Origin: Bacteroidota bacterium
GTDB taxonomy: Bacteria; Bacteroidota; Kryptoniia; Kryptoniales; JAKASW01
NCBI GenBank assembly: GCA_021796055.1
Contig: JAJYOS010000195.1
Span: forward strand, 1-9,243
Length of the DNA stretch: 9,243 bases
Reading direction: 5' to 3'
Each line of letters begins with the position of its first letter. The first letter of the stretch is position 1. The position numbers and the translations under genes are program-made. Below, piece after piece: positions 1 to 7,556 of the stretch. The notes below the pieces were generated by a model. That model did no database searches. It was not told the DNA's origin and was given only the letters and a program-made list of their open reading frames with translations.

Positions 1-350
1 CCCCCGCCGGTTCCTTGCGGGATGTTTTGTTCATCGGCGGAGGTGTTGAGTACCTTCAGGGCAGGAACATAGGGTCATTGTTTGCCAAGCGCGTTTTACG
101 CGCCGGAGTTTATTATAACAGGACTCAATTTACTGTTCCCACGTCATCAGGCGGACAGAAACAGGTCGGCGAGATATTCGCGACTGCGGGAATAGAAATG
201 CCGCTCAGTTACACGGCCACTATCGACATTGCCGCGCAGTACGGTTTCCGGGGGCTTTCAAGCGACCTCCTCCTGCATGAGAGAGTCTTCAGACTCTACG
301 TGTCCATCACCATGGGCGAAGCGTGGTTCCTCAGACCAAGGGGGGAATGA
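1..350 (+). CDS. Outer-membrane beta-barrel-like protein, C-terminal fragment
   Basis: The reading frame is open from base 3, with no start codon in the window that is clearly genuine, so this is the last 115 residues of a longer protein. What is seen are alternating polar and hydrophobic stretches typical of beta strands, such as RAGVYYNRTQF, EIFATAGIEMPL and ATIDIAAQYGFRG. The last strand, RVFRLYVSITMGEAWF, ends in Trp-Phe and is followed by a short tail, LRPRGE. This pattern of a final aromatic strand and a basic tail resembles outer-membrane transporters of Bacteroidota and relatives (FadL/OmpP1-like proteins). The family assignment is inference because the diagnostic N-terminal part lies outside the window. 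The stop codon is 7 bases before the likely rpiB start, so the two are probably cotranscribed. A TTG at 15 could be read as a start but is internal to the open frame. Confidence 0.6.
   Translation, partial: PAGSLRDVLFIGGGVEYLQGRNIGSLFAKRVLRAGVYYNRTQFTVPTSSGGQKQVGEIFATAGIEMPLSYTATIDIAAQYGFRGLSSDLLLHERVFRLYVSITMGEAWFLRPRGE
338..345 (+). promoter_or_regulatory. Possible ribosome binding site for rpiB
   Basis: AAGGGGGG sits inside the last codons of the upstream gene and 12 bases before the TTG at 358. The match to the anti-Shine-Dalgarno sequence is partial and the spacing is long. A weaker GAGAAG (349-354) is closer. It supports, but does not prove, the TTG start. Confidence 0.35.
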
Positions 351-357
351 GAAGAAG

Positions 358-795
358 TTGATAGCCCTCGCTTCGGATCACGCCGGTTTTCATCTCAAGG
401 AGAAAACAAAAGCTCTGTTAGACGAGCTTCATCTGGAGTACGAGGATTTCGGCTCTGATGCAGAGAAACCGTGCGATTATCCGGATTATGCGTACGCGGC
501 GGCCAAGGCAGTAGGCAGCGGGCGCTGTGACAGGGGAATACTTGCGTGTGGAAGCGGCATAGGTGTGGACATGGTCGCCAACAAGGTGCAAGGAGTTCGT
601 TCTGCGCTCTGCACCAGCGTCGAGATGGCGGAGTTGGCCAGGAAGCACAACGACGCGAATGTATTGAGTCTCGGGGGGCGCCTGCTCGATTGGGGTACAG
701 CCGAAAAAATAATCCGCACGTGGTTGTCAACATCTTTTGAAGGCGGACGACACAAGGTGCGCGTGGACAAGATACACAGCCTCAGCGGGCGCTGA
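358..795 (+). CDS. rpiB: Ribose-5-phosphate isomerase B (RpiB/LacAB family)
   Basis: RpiB interconverts ribose 5-phosphate and ribulose 5-phosphate in the non-oxidative pentose phosphate pathway, in the cytoplasm. With the TTG start at 358 the protein has 145 residues, the usual family length. Visible motifs are SDHAGF (6-11, with the phosphate/ring-opening Asp-His), YPDYA (41-45), the active-site loop ACGSGIG (63-69) with catalytic Cys64, ANKVQGVR (74-81), RKHNDANVL (95-103) with His97, and GGR (106-108). The C-terminal FEGGRH motif is also present. The frame stays open upstream to an ATG at 229, but that extension only overlaps the preceding gene out of frame, and RpiB proteins normally begin one or two residues before the SDHAG block. 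Starting at TTG 358 gives MIALASDHAGF, which fits. A G-rich AAGGGGGG lies 12 bases upstream, a rather long spacing. The exact start is less certain than the identity. Confidence 0.95.
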   Translation: MIALASDHAGFHLKEKTKALLDELHLEYEDFGSDAEKPCDYPDYAYAAAKAVGSGRCDRGILACGSGIGVDMVANKVQGVRSALCTSVEMAELARKHNDANVLSLGGRLLDWGTAEKIIRTWLSTSFEGGRHKVRVDKIHSLSGR

Positions 796-810
796 TTAAT
801 TTTCATCAAG

Positions 811-818
811 AGAGGCGG
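811..818 (+). promoter_or_regulatory. Ribosome binding site for glyA
   Basis: AGAGGCGG lies 5 bases before the ATG at 824. It is the only purine-rich block in the 28-base gap after rpiB and it fixes the glyA start. Confidence 0.6.
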
Positions 819-823
819 ACATC

Positions 824-2149
824 ATGGATTTTCTCGATATTCTCAAAGAATCCGACCCGGAACTCTTCAGAGCTGTCGCAGGTGAAATAGGACGACAGGA
901 CAAAACCATTGAGCTGATCGCTTCCGAAAACTTCGTCAGCAAGGCGGTGCTGGCTGCACTCGGTACGGTGCTCACGAACAAATACGCCGAAGGATACCCG
1001 GGCAAACGTTACTACGGCGGTTGTGAGTTTGTCGACGTCGCCGAGAACATAGCGCGTGAGAGGGTAAAAAAACTCTTCGGAGCCGAATATGCGAATGTCC
1101 AGCCTCATGCCGGAAGTCAGGCGAACATGGCCGCATATTTCTCATTTATCAAACCGGGAGATACGATTCTCGGGATGAACTTGTCCCACGGCGGTCACCT
1201 GACACACGGCTCTCCAGTGAATTTCAGCGGCAAGCTCTTCAATATCGTTCCCTACGGAGTGACCAAGGACACGGGACATATCGATATGGCAGAAGTCGAG
1301 CGGCTTACGGTTCAGCATAAACCTAAAATGATAGTGGTGGGCGCCAGCGCTTACCCGCGGGACATCGATTTTAAAAGTTTCCGTGCGATCGCCGACAGCG
1401 TCGGTGCCTTCCTGATGGCCGACATCGCCCATCCTGCCGGTTTGATCGCCATGAAGCTCCTGAACGATCCATTGCCTCACTGCCACATCGTGACTTCGAC
1501 AACTCATAAGACGCTCAGGGGTCCCAGGGGTGGACTGATACTCATAGGGAAAGACTACGAAAATCCTTTCGGCTTGACCGCCCCCAAGAGCGGCAGGCTG
1601 AAGATGATGTCGGAAATTGTGGATTCCAATGTGATGCCGGGAATTCAGGGAGGTCCCCTGATGCATGTGATTGCTGCAAAAGCTGTCGCGTTCGGGGAGG
1701 CACTCAATGAATCGTTCGCCTCTTACGCACGACGAATAGTCTCGAACGCAAAGCGGCTGGCCGACGAGATGACAAGAAAGGGTTACGAACTCGTATCGGG
1801 CGGCACTGATAATCACTTGATACTCGTAGATCTGAGAAGCAAAAACGTGACCGGCAAAGACGCCGAAAGGGCACTGGAATTGAGCGGGATAACGGTGAAT
1901 AAGAATATGGTCCCATTCGACGATAAGTCCCCGCTTGTCACAAGCGGGATAAGGATCGGCACTCCCGCTGTTACGACGCGCGGATTCGGCGAAGACGAGA
2001 TGTCGATCGTGGCTGACCTGATAGATCGTGTCGTCACAAACGTGGGAAAAGAAAAAGTGTATTCGGATGTGAAAGCGGACGTTGCGGCGTTGTGCGGCAG
2101 GTTCCCGCTTTACGATTTCTCCAGGGAGTATTCTCCGCTTAGCTCATGA
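824..2149 (+). CDS. glyA: Serine hydroxymethyltransferase
   Basis: GlyA is a cytoplasmic PLP enzyme that converts serine and tetrahydrofolate to glycine and 5,10-methylene-tetrahydrofolate, the main entry to one-carbon metabolism. The 441-residue protein shows [10 protein letters not shown] (30-39), [16 protein letters not shown] (51-66), [11 protein letters not shown] (91-101), the Asp-His pair in [10 protein letters not shown] (198-207), the PLP-lysine motif [12 protein letters not shown] (226-237) with Lys229, QGGPLMH (275-281) and [12 protein letters not shown] (376-387). Between ILIGKD and the QGGPLMH motif there is a segment (about 245-272, including [16 protein letters not shown]) longer than in the E. 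coli enzyme. I recall this variant from Bacteroidota/Chlorobi-type proteins. The ATG at 824 is preceded by an AGAGGCGG ribosome binding site with a spacing of 5. The gene begins 28 bases after rpiB and overlaps tatC by four bases, indicating an operon. Confidence 0.97.
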   Translation: MDFLDILKESDPELFRAVAGEIGRQDKTIELIASENFVSKAVLAALGTVLTNKYAEGYPGKRYYGGCEFVDVAENIARERVKKLFGAEYANVQPHAGSQANMAAYFSFIKPGDTILGMNLSHGGHLTHGSPVNFSGKLFNIVPYGVTKDTGHIDMAEVERLTVQHKPKMIVVGASAYPRDIDFKSFRAIADSVGAFLMADIAHPAGLIAMKLLNDPLPHCHIVTSTTHKTLRGPRGGLILIGKDYENPFGLTAPKSGRLKMMSEIVDSNVMPGIQGGPLMHVIAAKAVAFGEALNESFASYARRIVSNAKRLADEMTRKGYELVSGGTDNHLILVDLRSKNVTGKDAERALELSGITVNKNMVPFDDKSPLVTSGIRIGTPAVTTRGFGEDEMSIVADLIDRVVTNVGKEKVYSDVKADVAALCGRFPLYDFSREYSPLSS

Positions 2150-2928
2150 GCGAGCGAGTTCATGATATTGAGCTGCCGGAAGAGGCCCAGAGGGAGATGT
2201 CCTTCTGGGATCACCTTGAGGAACTGCGCAGCCGGTTGATCTGGTCTCTCGTCGGAATAGCCGTCGGCACTGCGGCTTGCGCCTTCTTTGCGGACGCCAT
2301 CGTCAATAAATTCCTGCTGGCTCCTGCGATACATGCCACACCACCGCTGAAGATTCAAAACCTGAAGCCGTACGGCCAGCTGATGCTATACATGGAGCTT
2401 GTGTTCATAGCGGGCGCCATCGTCAGCTTGCCGAACACGATCTACCAGTTCTGGAAGTTTGTCCAGCCGGCTCTCTATCCCAGGGAACGCAAGTACATAT
2501 CATCCATCGTCTTCTTCTCCTCGTTTTTCTTTCTACTCGGCGGATCATTCGGCTATTACATCCTGATACCGAATGCGCTGTCGTTTTTCTCGGGATTCGG
2601 TTCACCGTCGATAGAAAACATAATCGACGTGCAGGCATATTTCGGATTCATCACCGGAATGATCCTCGCATGCGGAGTTGTGTTCGAACTTCCCATGCTG
2701 TCGTTTTTCCTCGCGAAGCTCGGCATAATCAACCAGCAATTTCTGAAACGCTATCGCAGGCACGCAGTAATTGTCATACTGCTCGTGGCCGCCGCGATAA
2801 CTCCCGGCCCCGATGTCGCCAGCCAGGTCATGGTGGCAATCCCGCTTTACCTTCTATACGAAGTATCGATTATTGTCGTGAAGGTCACCAGGTCCAGCAA
2901 ACATACGAAAGAAGAAGCGTCTGAGTAA
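2146..2928 (+). CDS. tatC: Sec-independent (twin-arginine) translocase subunit TatC
   Basis: TatC is the inner-membrane subunit that recognises twin-arginine signal peptides and exports folded proteins with TatA/TatB. The 260-residue protein has the N-terminal motif [12 protein letters not shown] (20-31), [13 protein letters not shown] (105-117) with the conserved Glu114, VVFELPM (178-184) with the conserved membrane Glu181, and [21 protein letters not shown] (219-239). About six membrane helices are visible: near 33-53, 83-103, 118-141, 163-189, 205-219 and 226-246. The C-terminal tail is charged. The ATG at 2146 overlaps the glyA stop as ATGA, suggesting translational coupling; the nearest AGGGAG is 17 bases away. 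An in-frame ATG at 2197 ([11 protein letters not shown]), preceded by AGAGG at 2181-2185, is a credible alternative start and would shorten the protein by 17 residues. No tatA or tatB is in the window. Confidence 0.95.
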   Translation: MSERVHDIELPEEAQREMSFWDHLEELRSRLIWSLVGIAVGTAACAFFADAIVNKFLLAPAIHATPPLKIQNLKPYGQLMLYMELVFIAGAIVSLPNTIYQFWKFVQPALYPRERKYISSIVFFSSFFFLLGGSFGYYILIPNALSFFSGFGSPSIENIIDVQAYFGFITGMILACGVVFELPMLSFFLAKLGIINQQFLKRYRRHAVIVILLVAAAITPGPDVASQVMVAIPLYLLYEVSIIVVKVTRSSKHTKEEASE

Positions 2929-2936
2929 ATCATTAC

Positions 2937-2939
2937 AGG
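2937..2939 (+). promoter_or_regulatory. Short ribosome binding site supporting a TTG start
   Basis: ACAGG ends 6 bases before the TTG at 2946. No ATG or GTG nearby would give the expected family N-terminus, so this short site decides the start. Confidence 0.4.
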
Positions 2940-2945
2940 TCGTTC

Positions 2946-3917
2946 TTGAAACTCGATGAAATAGCATTCCCTATCCGGGACGAGTTGAAGACTTTCAATG
3001 CAGAATTCAGGCGAGCTGTCCGTTCAAGCGTCGGATTGGTGGACACTGTCACCCGGTACATGCTCCGCCAGAAGGGAAAGAGGATACGCCCGATACTGGT
3101 TCTCCTTTCTGCCGCGGCTACCGGCGGAGTCAATCGGAGAACATACCGGGCGGCAACACTCGTTGAGATGCTGCACACCGCGACCCTCATACATGATGAT
3201 GTTGTCGACAACGCGGAGGAGCGGCGCGGGATCGCATCCATCAATGCGGTTTGGAAAAACAAGGTCGCGGTTCTGTTGGGAGATTATCTCCTCTCGAGAG
3301 GCTTGCTCCATTCTCTGGAGAATGACGAGTTCCGATTTCTGAAGATAAGCTCAGTCGCTGTCCGAAGGATGAGCGAGGGTGAGCTGCTCCAGATCCAAAA
3401 ATCACGTCAGTTCGATATGGATGAATCCACATATTTCAGGATTATTTCCGACAAGACCGCATCGCTAATCTCGACTTGCTGTGAGCTTGGTGCCACAAGC
3501 GCCACGAATGACAGCACGACCATCGCACATCTTAAGGATTTTGGAGAATACATCGGCATGGCTTTTCAGATCAGGGACGATATTCTGGACTATCAAGGGA
3601 AGAAAGCGACGCTGGGCAAACCGATCGGCGGGGATATTCGTGAGAGGAAAATAACCCTTCCGTTGATTTACGCGTTCCAAAATGCGCCGAAAGAAACTGC
3701 CAGGTCAGTACTGAAGCTGCTGAAAAAAGGAAAGAGCGGCTCGAGAATAAGCGAAGTGATCGACTTCGCCCACAAATATGACGGGATCGGGCGCGCCCAC
3801 CAAAAAGCGGAAGAGTTTATTTCGATGGCCAGGTGTGAACTTGAAGAGATCCCGGATTCAAAATCGAGAGATTCTCTCCTGCGGCTGACCGAATTCGTGG
3901 TGGAAAGAGTAAGCTGA
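2946..3917 (+). CDS. Long-chain trans-polyprenyl diphosphate synthase (IspB-like)
   Basis: This is a cytoplasmic all-alpha isoprenyl diphosphate synthase that condenses isopentenyl diphosphate onto an allylic primer, most likely to make the side chain of menaquinone or ubiquinone. The 323 residues show GKRIRP (44-49), the first Asp-rich motif DDVVD (84-88) followed by ERRG, GDYLLSRG (112-119), DKTASL (169-174), the second Asp-rich motif DDILDYQG (211-218), and GGDIRERKITLPLIYAF (228-244). The residues just before the first Asp motif are small (HTATLIHDD), as in octaprenyl/solanesyl synthases and unlike farnesyl or geranylgeranyl synthases, so a long product is expected; the exact chain length cannot be told. 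The TTG at 2946 gives MKLDEIAFPIRDEL, which matches the usual N-terminus, and AGG lies 6 bases upstream. The gene starts 17 bases after tatC. Confidence 0.92.
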   Translation: MKLDEIAFPIRDELKTFNAEFRRAVRSSVGLVDTVTRYMLRQKGKRIRPILVLLSAAATGGVNRRTYRAATLVEMLHTATLIHDDVVDNAEERRGIASINAVWKNKVAVLLGDYLLSRGLLHSLENDEFRFLKISSVAVRRMSEGELLQIQKSRQFDMDESTYFRIISDKTASLISTCCELGATSATNDSTTIAHLKDFGEYIGMAFQIRDDILDYQGKKATLGKPIGGDIRERKITLPLIYAFQNAPKETARSVLKLLKKGKSGSRISEVIDFAHKYDGIGRAHQKAEEFISMARCELEEIPDSKSRDSLLRLTEFVVERVS

Positions 3918-3953
3918 GTCGGCAGTAAGAGGTAACGGGGTCCCCCGGAAAAA

Positions 3954-3989
3954 ATGTATACCACTACGCCTGAGAAATCCGAGCAATGA
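3954..3989 (+). other. Eleven-codon mini-ORF overlapping the patatin gene start
   Basis: ATG at 3954 opens a frame reading MYTTTPEKSEQ and stops with TGA at 3987-3989, so it overlaps the next start codon as ATGA. It has no convincing ribosome binding site (an AAGAGGT lies too far upstream). It could couple translation of the patatin gene, or be chance in a 68-base gap. Nothing else in the gap argues for a gene. Confidence 0.15.
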
Positions 3990-4855
3990 GAATCAGAACA
4001 AAGAAGACAGGTTTTGTCCTCGCGCTTGGCGGTGGTGGCGCGAGAGGGCTGGCTCATATCGGTGTTCTGAAGGTACTTGAGCGGGAAGGGGTAGACATTA
4101 AGGCAATTACGGGTACCAGCATGGGTGCTGTAATTGGTGCGATGTATGCGGTCTATCGGGACGCAGTAGAGGTCGAGGAGATTGTCAGGAAGTTTCTATC
4201 CAGTTCATTCCATGAGAAGTATGCTAAGGCGTTCTTCATCCTTTCTGAAGATCCGGACGTATTGCATGCCCCCGAGAAGATTGCCAGAGGACTTGGGAAG
4301 CGTTTCCTGTATGTAAAAGCAGCTTCGACACGTGCGGTTTTCTCGAGCGATATTCTGGATGAGGCGTTCAGACATCTGCTGCCCGATGTGCGGTTCTCCG
4401 ATCTGGAGGTTCCCTTTGCATGTGTTGCCACCGATCTGCAAACCGGCAAAGAGGTTATCCTCGATCGGGGAAGGTTACTCCCTTCGGTAATAGCAAGCTC
4501 TTCAATACCCGGGTTTATGGACCCGATCCGAATTTCGCAGCACCTGCTCGTTGACGGCAGCACGGTCAGCGTTGTGCCGGTGGCGGCAGCGCGCCGGTTG
4601 TTCGGCGGAAAAGTGCTGGCCGTTGAAGTTCCCATGGATCTGGAACGCGACGCCGCGCTGGGTACGGCCTTCGAGATTGCGATGCGAGCGGCCGAAATCA
4701 CTGGCTACCACCTTAGCCAGACCCAACTCTCTAATGCGGATGTCTCGATTCATCCCAAAGTGGGAAAGTTCACATGGGCCAATTTCGACAAACTTGATGA
4801 GATGATACGGGCCGGAGAAGTCGCCGCGCAAAAGACACTTTCTAGTCTCATCTAG
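3986..4855 (+). CDS. Patatin-like phospholipase (RssA/NTE-type)
   Basis: The protein is a serine lipid acyl hydrolase of the bacterial patatin family. The 289 residues carry the oxyanion-hole glycine motif GGGGARGLAHIGVL (15-28), the nucleophile elbow GTSMG (43-47) with Ser45, ATDLQTG (148-154), ASSSIPGFMDPI (170-181), and the catalytic Asp190 in LVDGS, where the family usually has DGG or DGA. With both dyad residues present the enzyme should be active. No signal peptide or membrane helix is seen, so it is probably cytoplasmic or peripherally membrane bound. The natural substrate cannot be read from the sequence; phospholipid or lysophospholipid is the family norm. An in-frame stop at 3971-3973 excludes a longer start, and the ATG at 3986 has only a weak ribosome binding site. 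It begins 68 bases after the polyprenyl synthase and may belong to the same unit. Confidence 0.9.
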   Translation: MRIRTKKTGFVLALGGGGARGLAHIGVLKVLEREGVDIKAITGTSMGAVIGAMYAVYRDAVEVEEIVRKFLSSSFHEKYAKAFFILSEDPDVLHAPEKIARGLGKRFLYVKAASTRAVFSSDILDEAFRHLLPDVRFSDLEVPFACVATDLQTGKEVILDRGRLLPSVIASSSIPGFMDPIRISQHLLVDGSTVSVVPVAAARRLFGGKVLAVEVPMDLERDAALGTAFEIAMRAAEITGYHLSQTQLSNADVSIHPKVGKFTWANFDKLDEMIRAGEVAAQKTLSSLI

Positions 4856-4888
4856 CTTAAATCAAGACCAATTTCCCTCCCGCGCCGA

Positions 4889-4919
4889 TTGCATTCCCCT
4901 CTCAATTTGATTAAATTTA
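4889..4919 (+). promoter_or_regulatory. Possible Bacteroidota-type promoter before the GH2-like gene
   Basis: In the 91-base gap between 4855 and 4947, TTG (4889-4891) is followed after 20 bases by TAAATTTA (4912-4919). This is one base off the Bacteroidota -7 consensus TAnnTTTG, with a -33 TTG at acceptable spacing. The region is locally more AT-rich than its surroundings. It would place the transcript start about 20 bases before the ATG at 4947. The motif is short and could be chance. No hairpin terminator for the upstream genes is seen in this gap. Confidence 0.35.
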
Positions 4920-4946
4920 CTGACAATGGGAGTTAAACCTCAATAA

Positions 4947-7556
4947 ATGTCCCCCTTCAAGCTTCCAAGACCGGTCATTTTCGCTGTTTTCATTCTTCTT
5001 CTCCTGTTTTCACCCTTTTCCTACGCTCAGCAATCCCCTGATCCGAAGGCGGAGCTGTCGGAACACGGTCTGCAGTACGTGCAAACCACCTCAACGAGAG
5101 GAAAAATTGACCTGAACGGTGAATGGAAGGCTTCAACAGACGGTGGAAAAACTTGGATCAATATTATTATTCCCTCGACTTTTAGCTACGACGGGAGAGT
5201 CATATATCGCAAGAGAGTTTACGTCCCGGCCGATTTTGTTGATCACAACGTCTTCAGTCTTGCACTGGGCAGCGGGGGCGCTTCTACTGAGATACGGATA
5301 AACAATGAGTTCGTGGCAATTCACAACGGGGCATACTCAGCTATTAGTGTGAAGATCCCGGACAGACTTCTGCAATCGGGTGCTGAGAATGTAATAGAGG
5401 TAATTAGCGACAACAATCTCAATCCAGTTTCCACTATCCCGTTGAAACAGCTGGCGTATCAGCCTAAATGTTATCGCGGACTGTTCCGGGAGGCACATAT
5501 CAATGTGAAGCCTCCGATATACATTGACGATCCGACTGTAAGGACAACGCTCAGTTCGACGTTAGGCTCGGCGGGGGTTGAAAGTGAAATTGTGGTTTAC
5601 GCATCAGATTACTCGAGGTACGGAATCGATACGACGGCGACTTCATTGCCGATGATCGCACAGGCCGTGCTCGTTGACAAGGCAAACGGCAAGATCGTGG
5701 CGAAATCCGGGGACGACGCCTTTGAGTTGTCGCAGAATCACAACGTTAAAGTCCACATATCTATGGCGGTTCAGAACCCGAATCTATGGTCGCCTTCACA
5801 GCCGAATCTATACGAACTTCAATTTTCAATTTACCGGGGGAAAACTCTGGTTGACGAATATGTGCGGGATATCGGTTTCAGGACGATCGCAGTTACGGGC
5901 GGAAAGTTCTACCTCAACGGCAATCAGATTTTCATAAAGAGTGTGAATTACGCGGCTGACTATCCGGGAGTAGGTGCCGCGATGAGTGAAGTACAGCTCG
6001 AGAAGGATGTGGCAGTAATCAAAACGCTGGGGGCAAATGCGATCCGGGTAGTCAATTACCCTCCATCGCGCGAATTGCTCGACCTGTGTGACCGGTTCGG
6101 CTTGATGATTTTCGAGGAGATGCCTCTTGTTGACGCGCCACCGTCGGTGCTGGAATCCGGCAGGTACCGAAATTCCCTTCAGGGATATTTGCAGGAAGTC
6201 ATTCAAAATACTTCTCTCCACCCGGCGGTCGTAGCAATTTCAGCAGGCAGCAATCTGGATCCGACTGCCGGAGTGACACAGGATTACATATCGGCCGTTG
6301 CGACGCTCGTGCACAACGAGAGCAGCCAGCTTGTCTACTACACGCCTTTAACCGGCATGACAGATACCGTCTCGACCGATGCGGATTTTGTCGGACTCGA
6401 TTTGTCGCCGTTCAATTCATCCCGCAAGCTAAAAGGCTTCCTCGCCGCGATCTCGGCTTCGTCGAGAGAAAACACTTACTGGATTTCGTCGGTCGGGACT
6501 CAAACCGAGATCGGGAACCACAACGGTTATTCGGACCCGTTTTCCCTGGAGCACCAGGCGAGATACCTGGTGGATGCGTTTGAGTCGATCGAGAATGGAG
6601 GATTTGCCGGAATCTCTGTCAACAGTTTCGCTGATTGGGAGGGCGAGGTTCCGCATTTGCTGCAAAACAGTCATCCATACCTTTATACGTACGGCCTCGT
6701 GAGTTACTGGAGGGAGAAGAGACCGGCTTTTGCCGCGGTCAGGGCGCTCTTCAACGACGAGACTTTGCCGACGCTTCCGATCGGGAACTACTCCGACACT
6801 CCTCCGATTATTTACGTGATCCTGTCCACGCTGCTGCTCGTTCTCATTACATATCTTCACTACAGCAGGCGGTGGTTCAGGGAGAGCGCGACCCGTGCCA
6901 TCTTCAGGCCGTACAACTTTTTTGCGGACATCCGGGACCAGCGCATGATCTCCGCTTTTCAGACTTCGACCGTGCTGCTCCTTGTATCGGCGGGAATTTC
7001 CATTTACCTGTCGAGTTTGTTCTATGCCTTTCGCGACAATTACGTCTTCGACAGACTTCTCGGGCTGCTGATACCGAGCGACTTCCTGAAAATCAAGGTG
7101 GACTACCTGATCTGGCATCCGGTGAACTTCATAATTGCTTTTACGATTCTAATCATGGTGCTGATTATCCTGGTGACTCTCATAATAAAATTGCTTTCGT
7201 ACCCTGTCAAGATCAGGATCCAGATGGTGAGTGCCTTCACCGTTGCCACGTGGTCGATGCTTCCTATGGCGGTTCTGATCCTTGCGGACATGATTCTGTT
7301 CAGGCTGCTTGGCGATCCGAGGTTTGTGTGGGCGGCATCCGTCATCCTTGTTGCACTATTCCTGCTGAGTTTGTTCAGGCTGTTCCATGGCATAGGAGTG
7401 ATTTACGATCTCCCTACGGTTCGCGTCGGGATTGTAGGCTCAGTGATACTCGTTGCCCTGATTGTACTTGTAACATTCTATTTCAACGGCACTGATGGAG
7501 TGATCCCGTATGCCAAGTTCTTTTATAAATTCATCGTCGAGAATAGAGTAACATAG
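4947..7556 (+). CDS. Membrane-anchored GH2-fold protein with altered active site and six C-terminal helices
   Basis: The protein has 869 residues. Residues 1-27 form a signal peptide ending FSYA. Residues about 30-190 match the GH2 sugar-binding jelly roll and close with YRGLFREAHI (176-185). Residues about 195-312 match the GH2 Ig-like domain and end WSPSQPNLYEL...DIGFRTI. Residues about 318-605 match the GH2 TIM barrel: GKFYLNGNQIFIKSVNY, GANAIRVVNYPP (362-373) and LLDLCDRFGLMIFEEMPL (377-394). The acid/base motif normally reading WSxGNE is ISAGSN (431-436), so the catalytic Glu is missing. The nucleophile region is unclear: Ser515 or Glu521 could fill the position. Six helices follow, near 619-638, 672-694, 726-750, 761-787, 793-816 and 826-847. 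With basic loops inside, the GH2 domain would face the periplasm. The helical part resembles Yip1-type domains, but this is a weak match by eye. It is possibly a binding or sensing pseudoenzyme. The stop codon abuts the smc ATG. Confidence 0.75.
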   Translation: MSPFKLPRPVIFAVFILLLLFSPFSYAQQSPDPKAELSEHGLQYVQTTSTRGKIDLNGEWKASTDGGKTWINIIIPSTFSYDGRVIYRKRVYVPADFVDHNVFSLALGSGGASTEIRINNEFVAIHNGAYSAISVKIPDRLLQSGAENVIEVISDNNLNPVSTIPLKQLAYQPKCYRGLFREAHINVKPPIYIDDPTVRTTLSSTLGSAGVESEIVVYASDYSRYGIDTTATSLPMIAQAVLVDKANGKIVAKSGDDAFELSQNHNVKVHISMAVQNPNLWSPSQPNLYELQFSIYRGKTLVDEYVRDIGFRTIAVTGGKFYLNGNQIFIKSVNYAADYPGVGAAMSEVQLEKDVAVIKTLGANAIRVVNYPPSRELLDLCDRFGLMIFEEMPLVDAPPSVLESGRYRNSLQGYLQEVIQNTSLHPAVVAISAGSNLDPTAGVTQDYISAVATLVHNESSQLVYYTPLTGMTDTVSTDADFVGLDLSPFNSSRKLKGFLAAISASSRENTYWISSVGTQTEIGNHNGYSDPFSLEHQARYLVDAFESIENGGFAGISVNSFADWEGEVPHLLQNSHPYLYTYGLVSYWREKRPAFAAVRALFNDETLPTLPIGNYSDTPPIIYVILSTLLLVLITYLHYSRRWFRESATRAIFRPYNFFADIRDQRMISAFQTSTVLLLVSAGISIYLSSLFYAFRDNYVFDRLLGLLIPSDFLKIKVDYLIWHPVNFIIAFTILIMVLIILVTLIIKLLSYPVKIRIQMVSAFTVATWSMLPMAVLILADMILFRLLGDPRFVWAASVILVALFLLSLFRLFHGIGVIYDLPTVRVGIVGSVILVALIVLVTFYFNGTDGVIPYAKFFYKFIVENRVT

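Noticed and set aside
229..357. N-terminal extension of rpiB from ATG 229
   Set aside because: The 43 extra residues overlap the outer-membrane protein gene out of frame, have no family resemblance, and RpiB proteins start next to the SDHAGF block.
1142..1816. 224-codon frame on the - strand opposite glyA
   Set aside because: It lies wholly within strongly conserved glyA coding sequence and has no motif of its own.
2575..2712. Repeated CTGTCGTTTTTC in tatC
   Set aside because: Both copies encode Leu-Ser-Phe-Phe in membrane segments, so it is coincidental codon reuse.
3934..3952. Small GC-rich inverted repeat CGGGGTCCCCCG after the polyprenyl synthase gene
   Set aside because: Only about four base pairs can form around a four-base loop, and it is followed by A residues and not T residues, so it is not a convincing terminator on the + strand.
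6635..7495. Long + strand frame (286 codons) inside the GH2-like gene
   Set aside because: It is a shifted frame over a region coding clear barrel and membrane helices. Its translation is rich in Cys, His, Arg and Asp in no recognisable order and it has no ribosome binding site.
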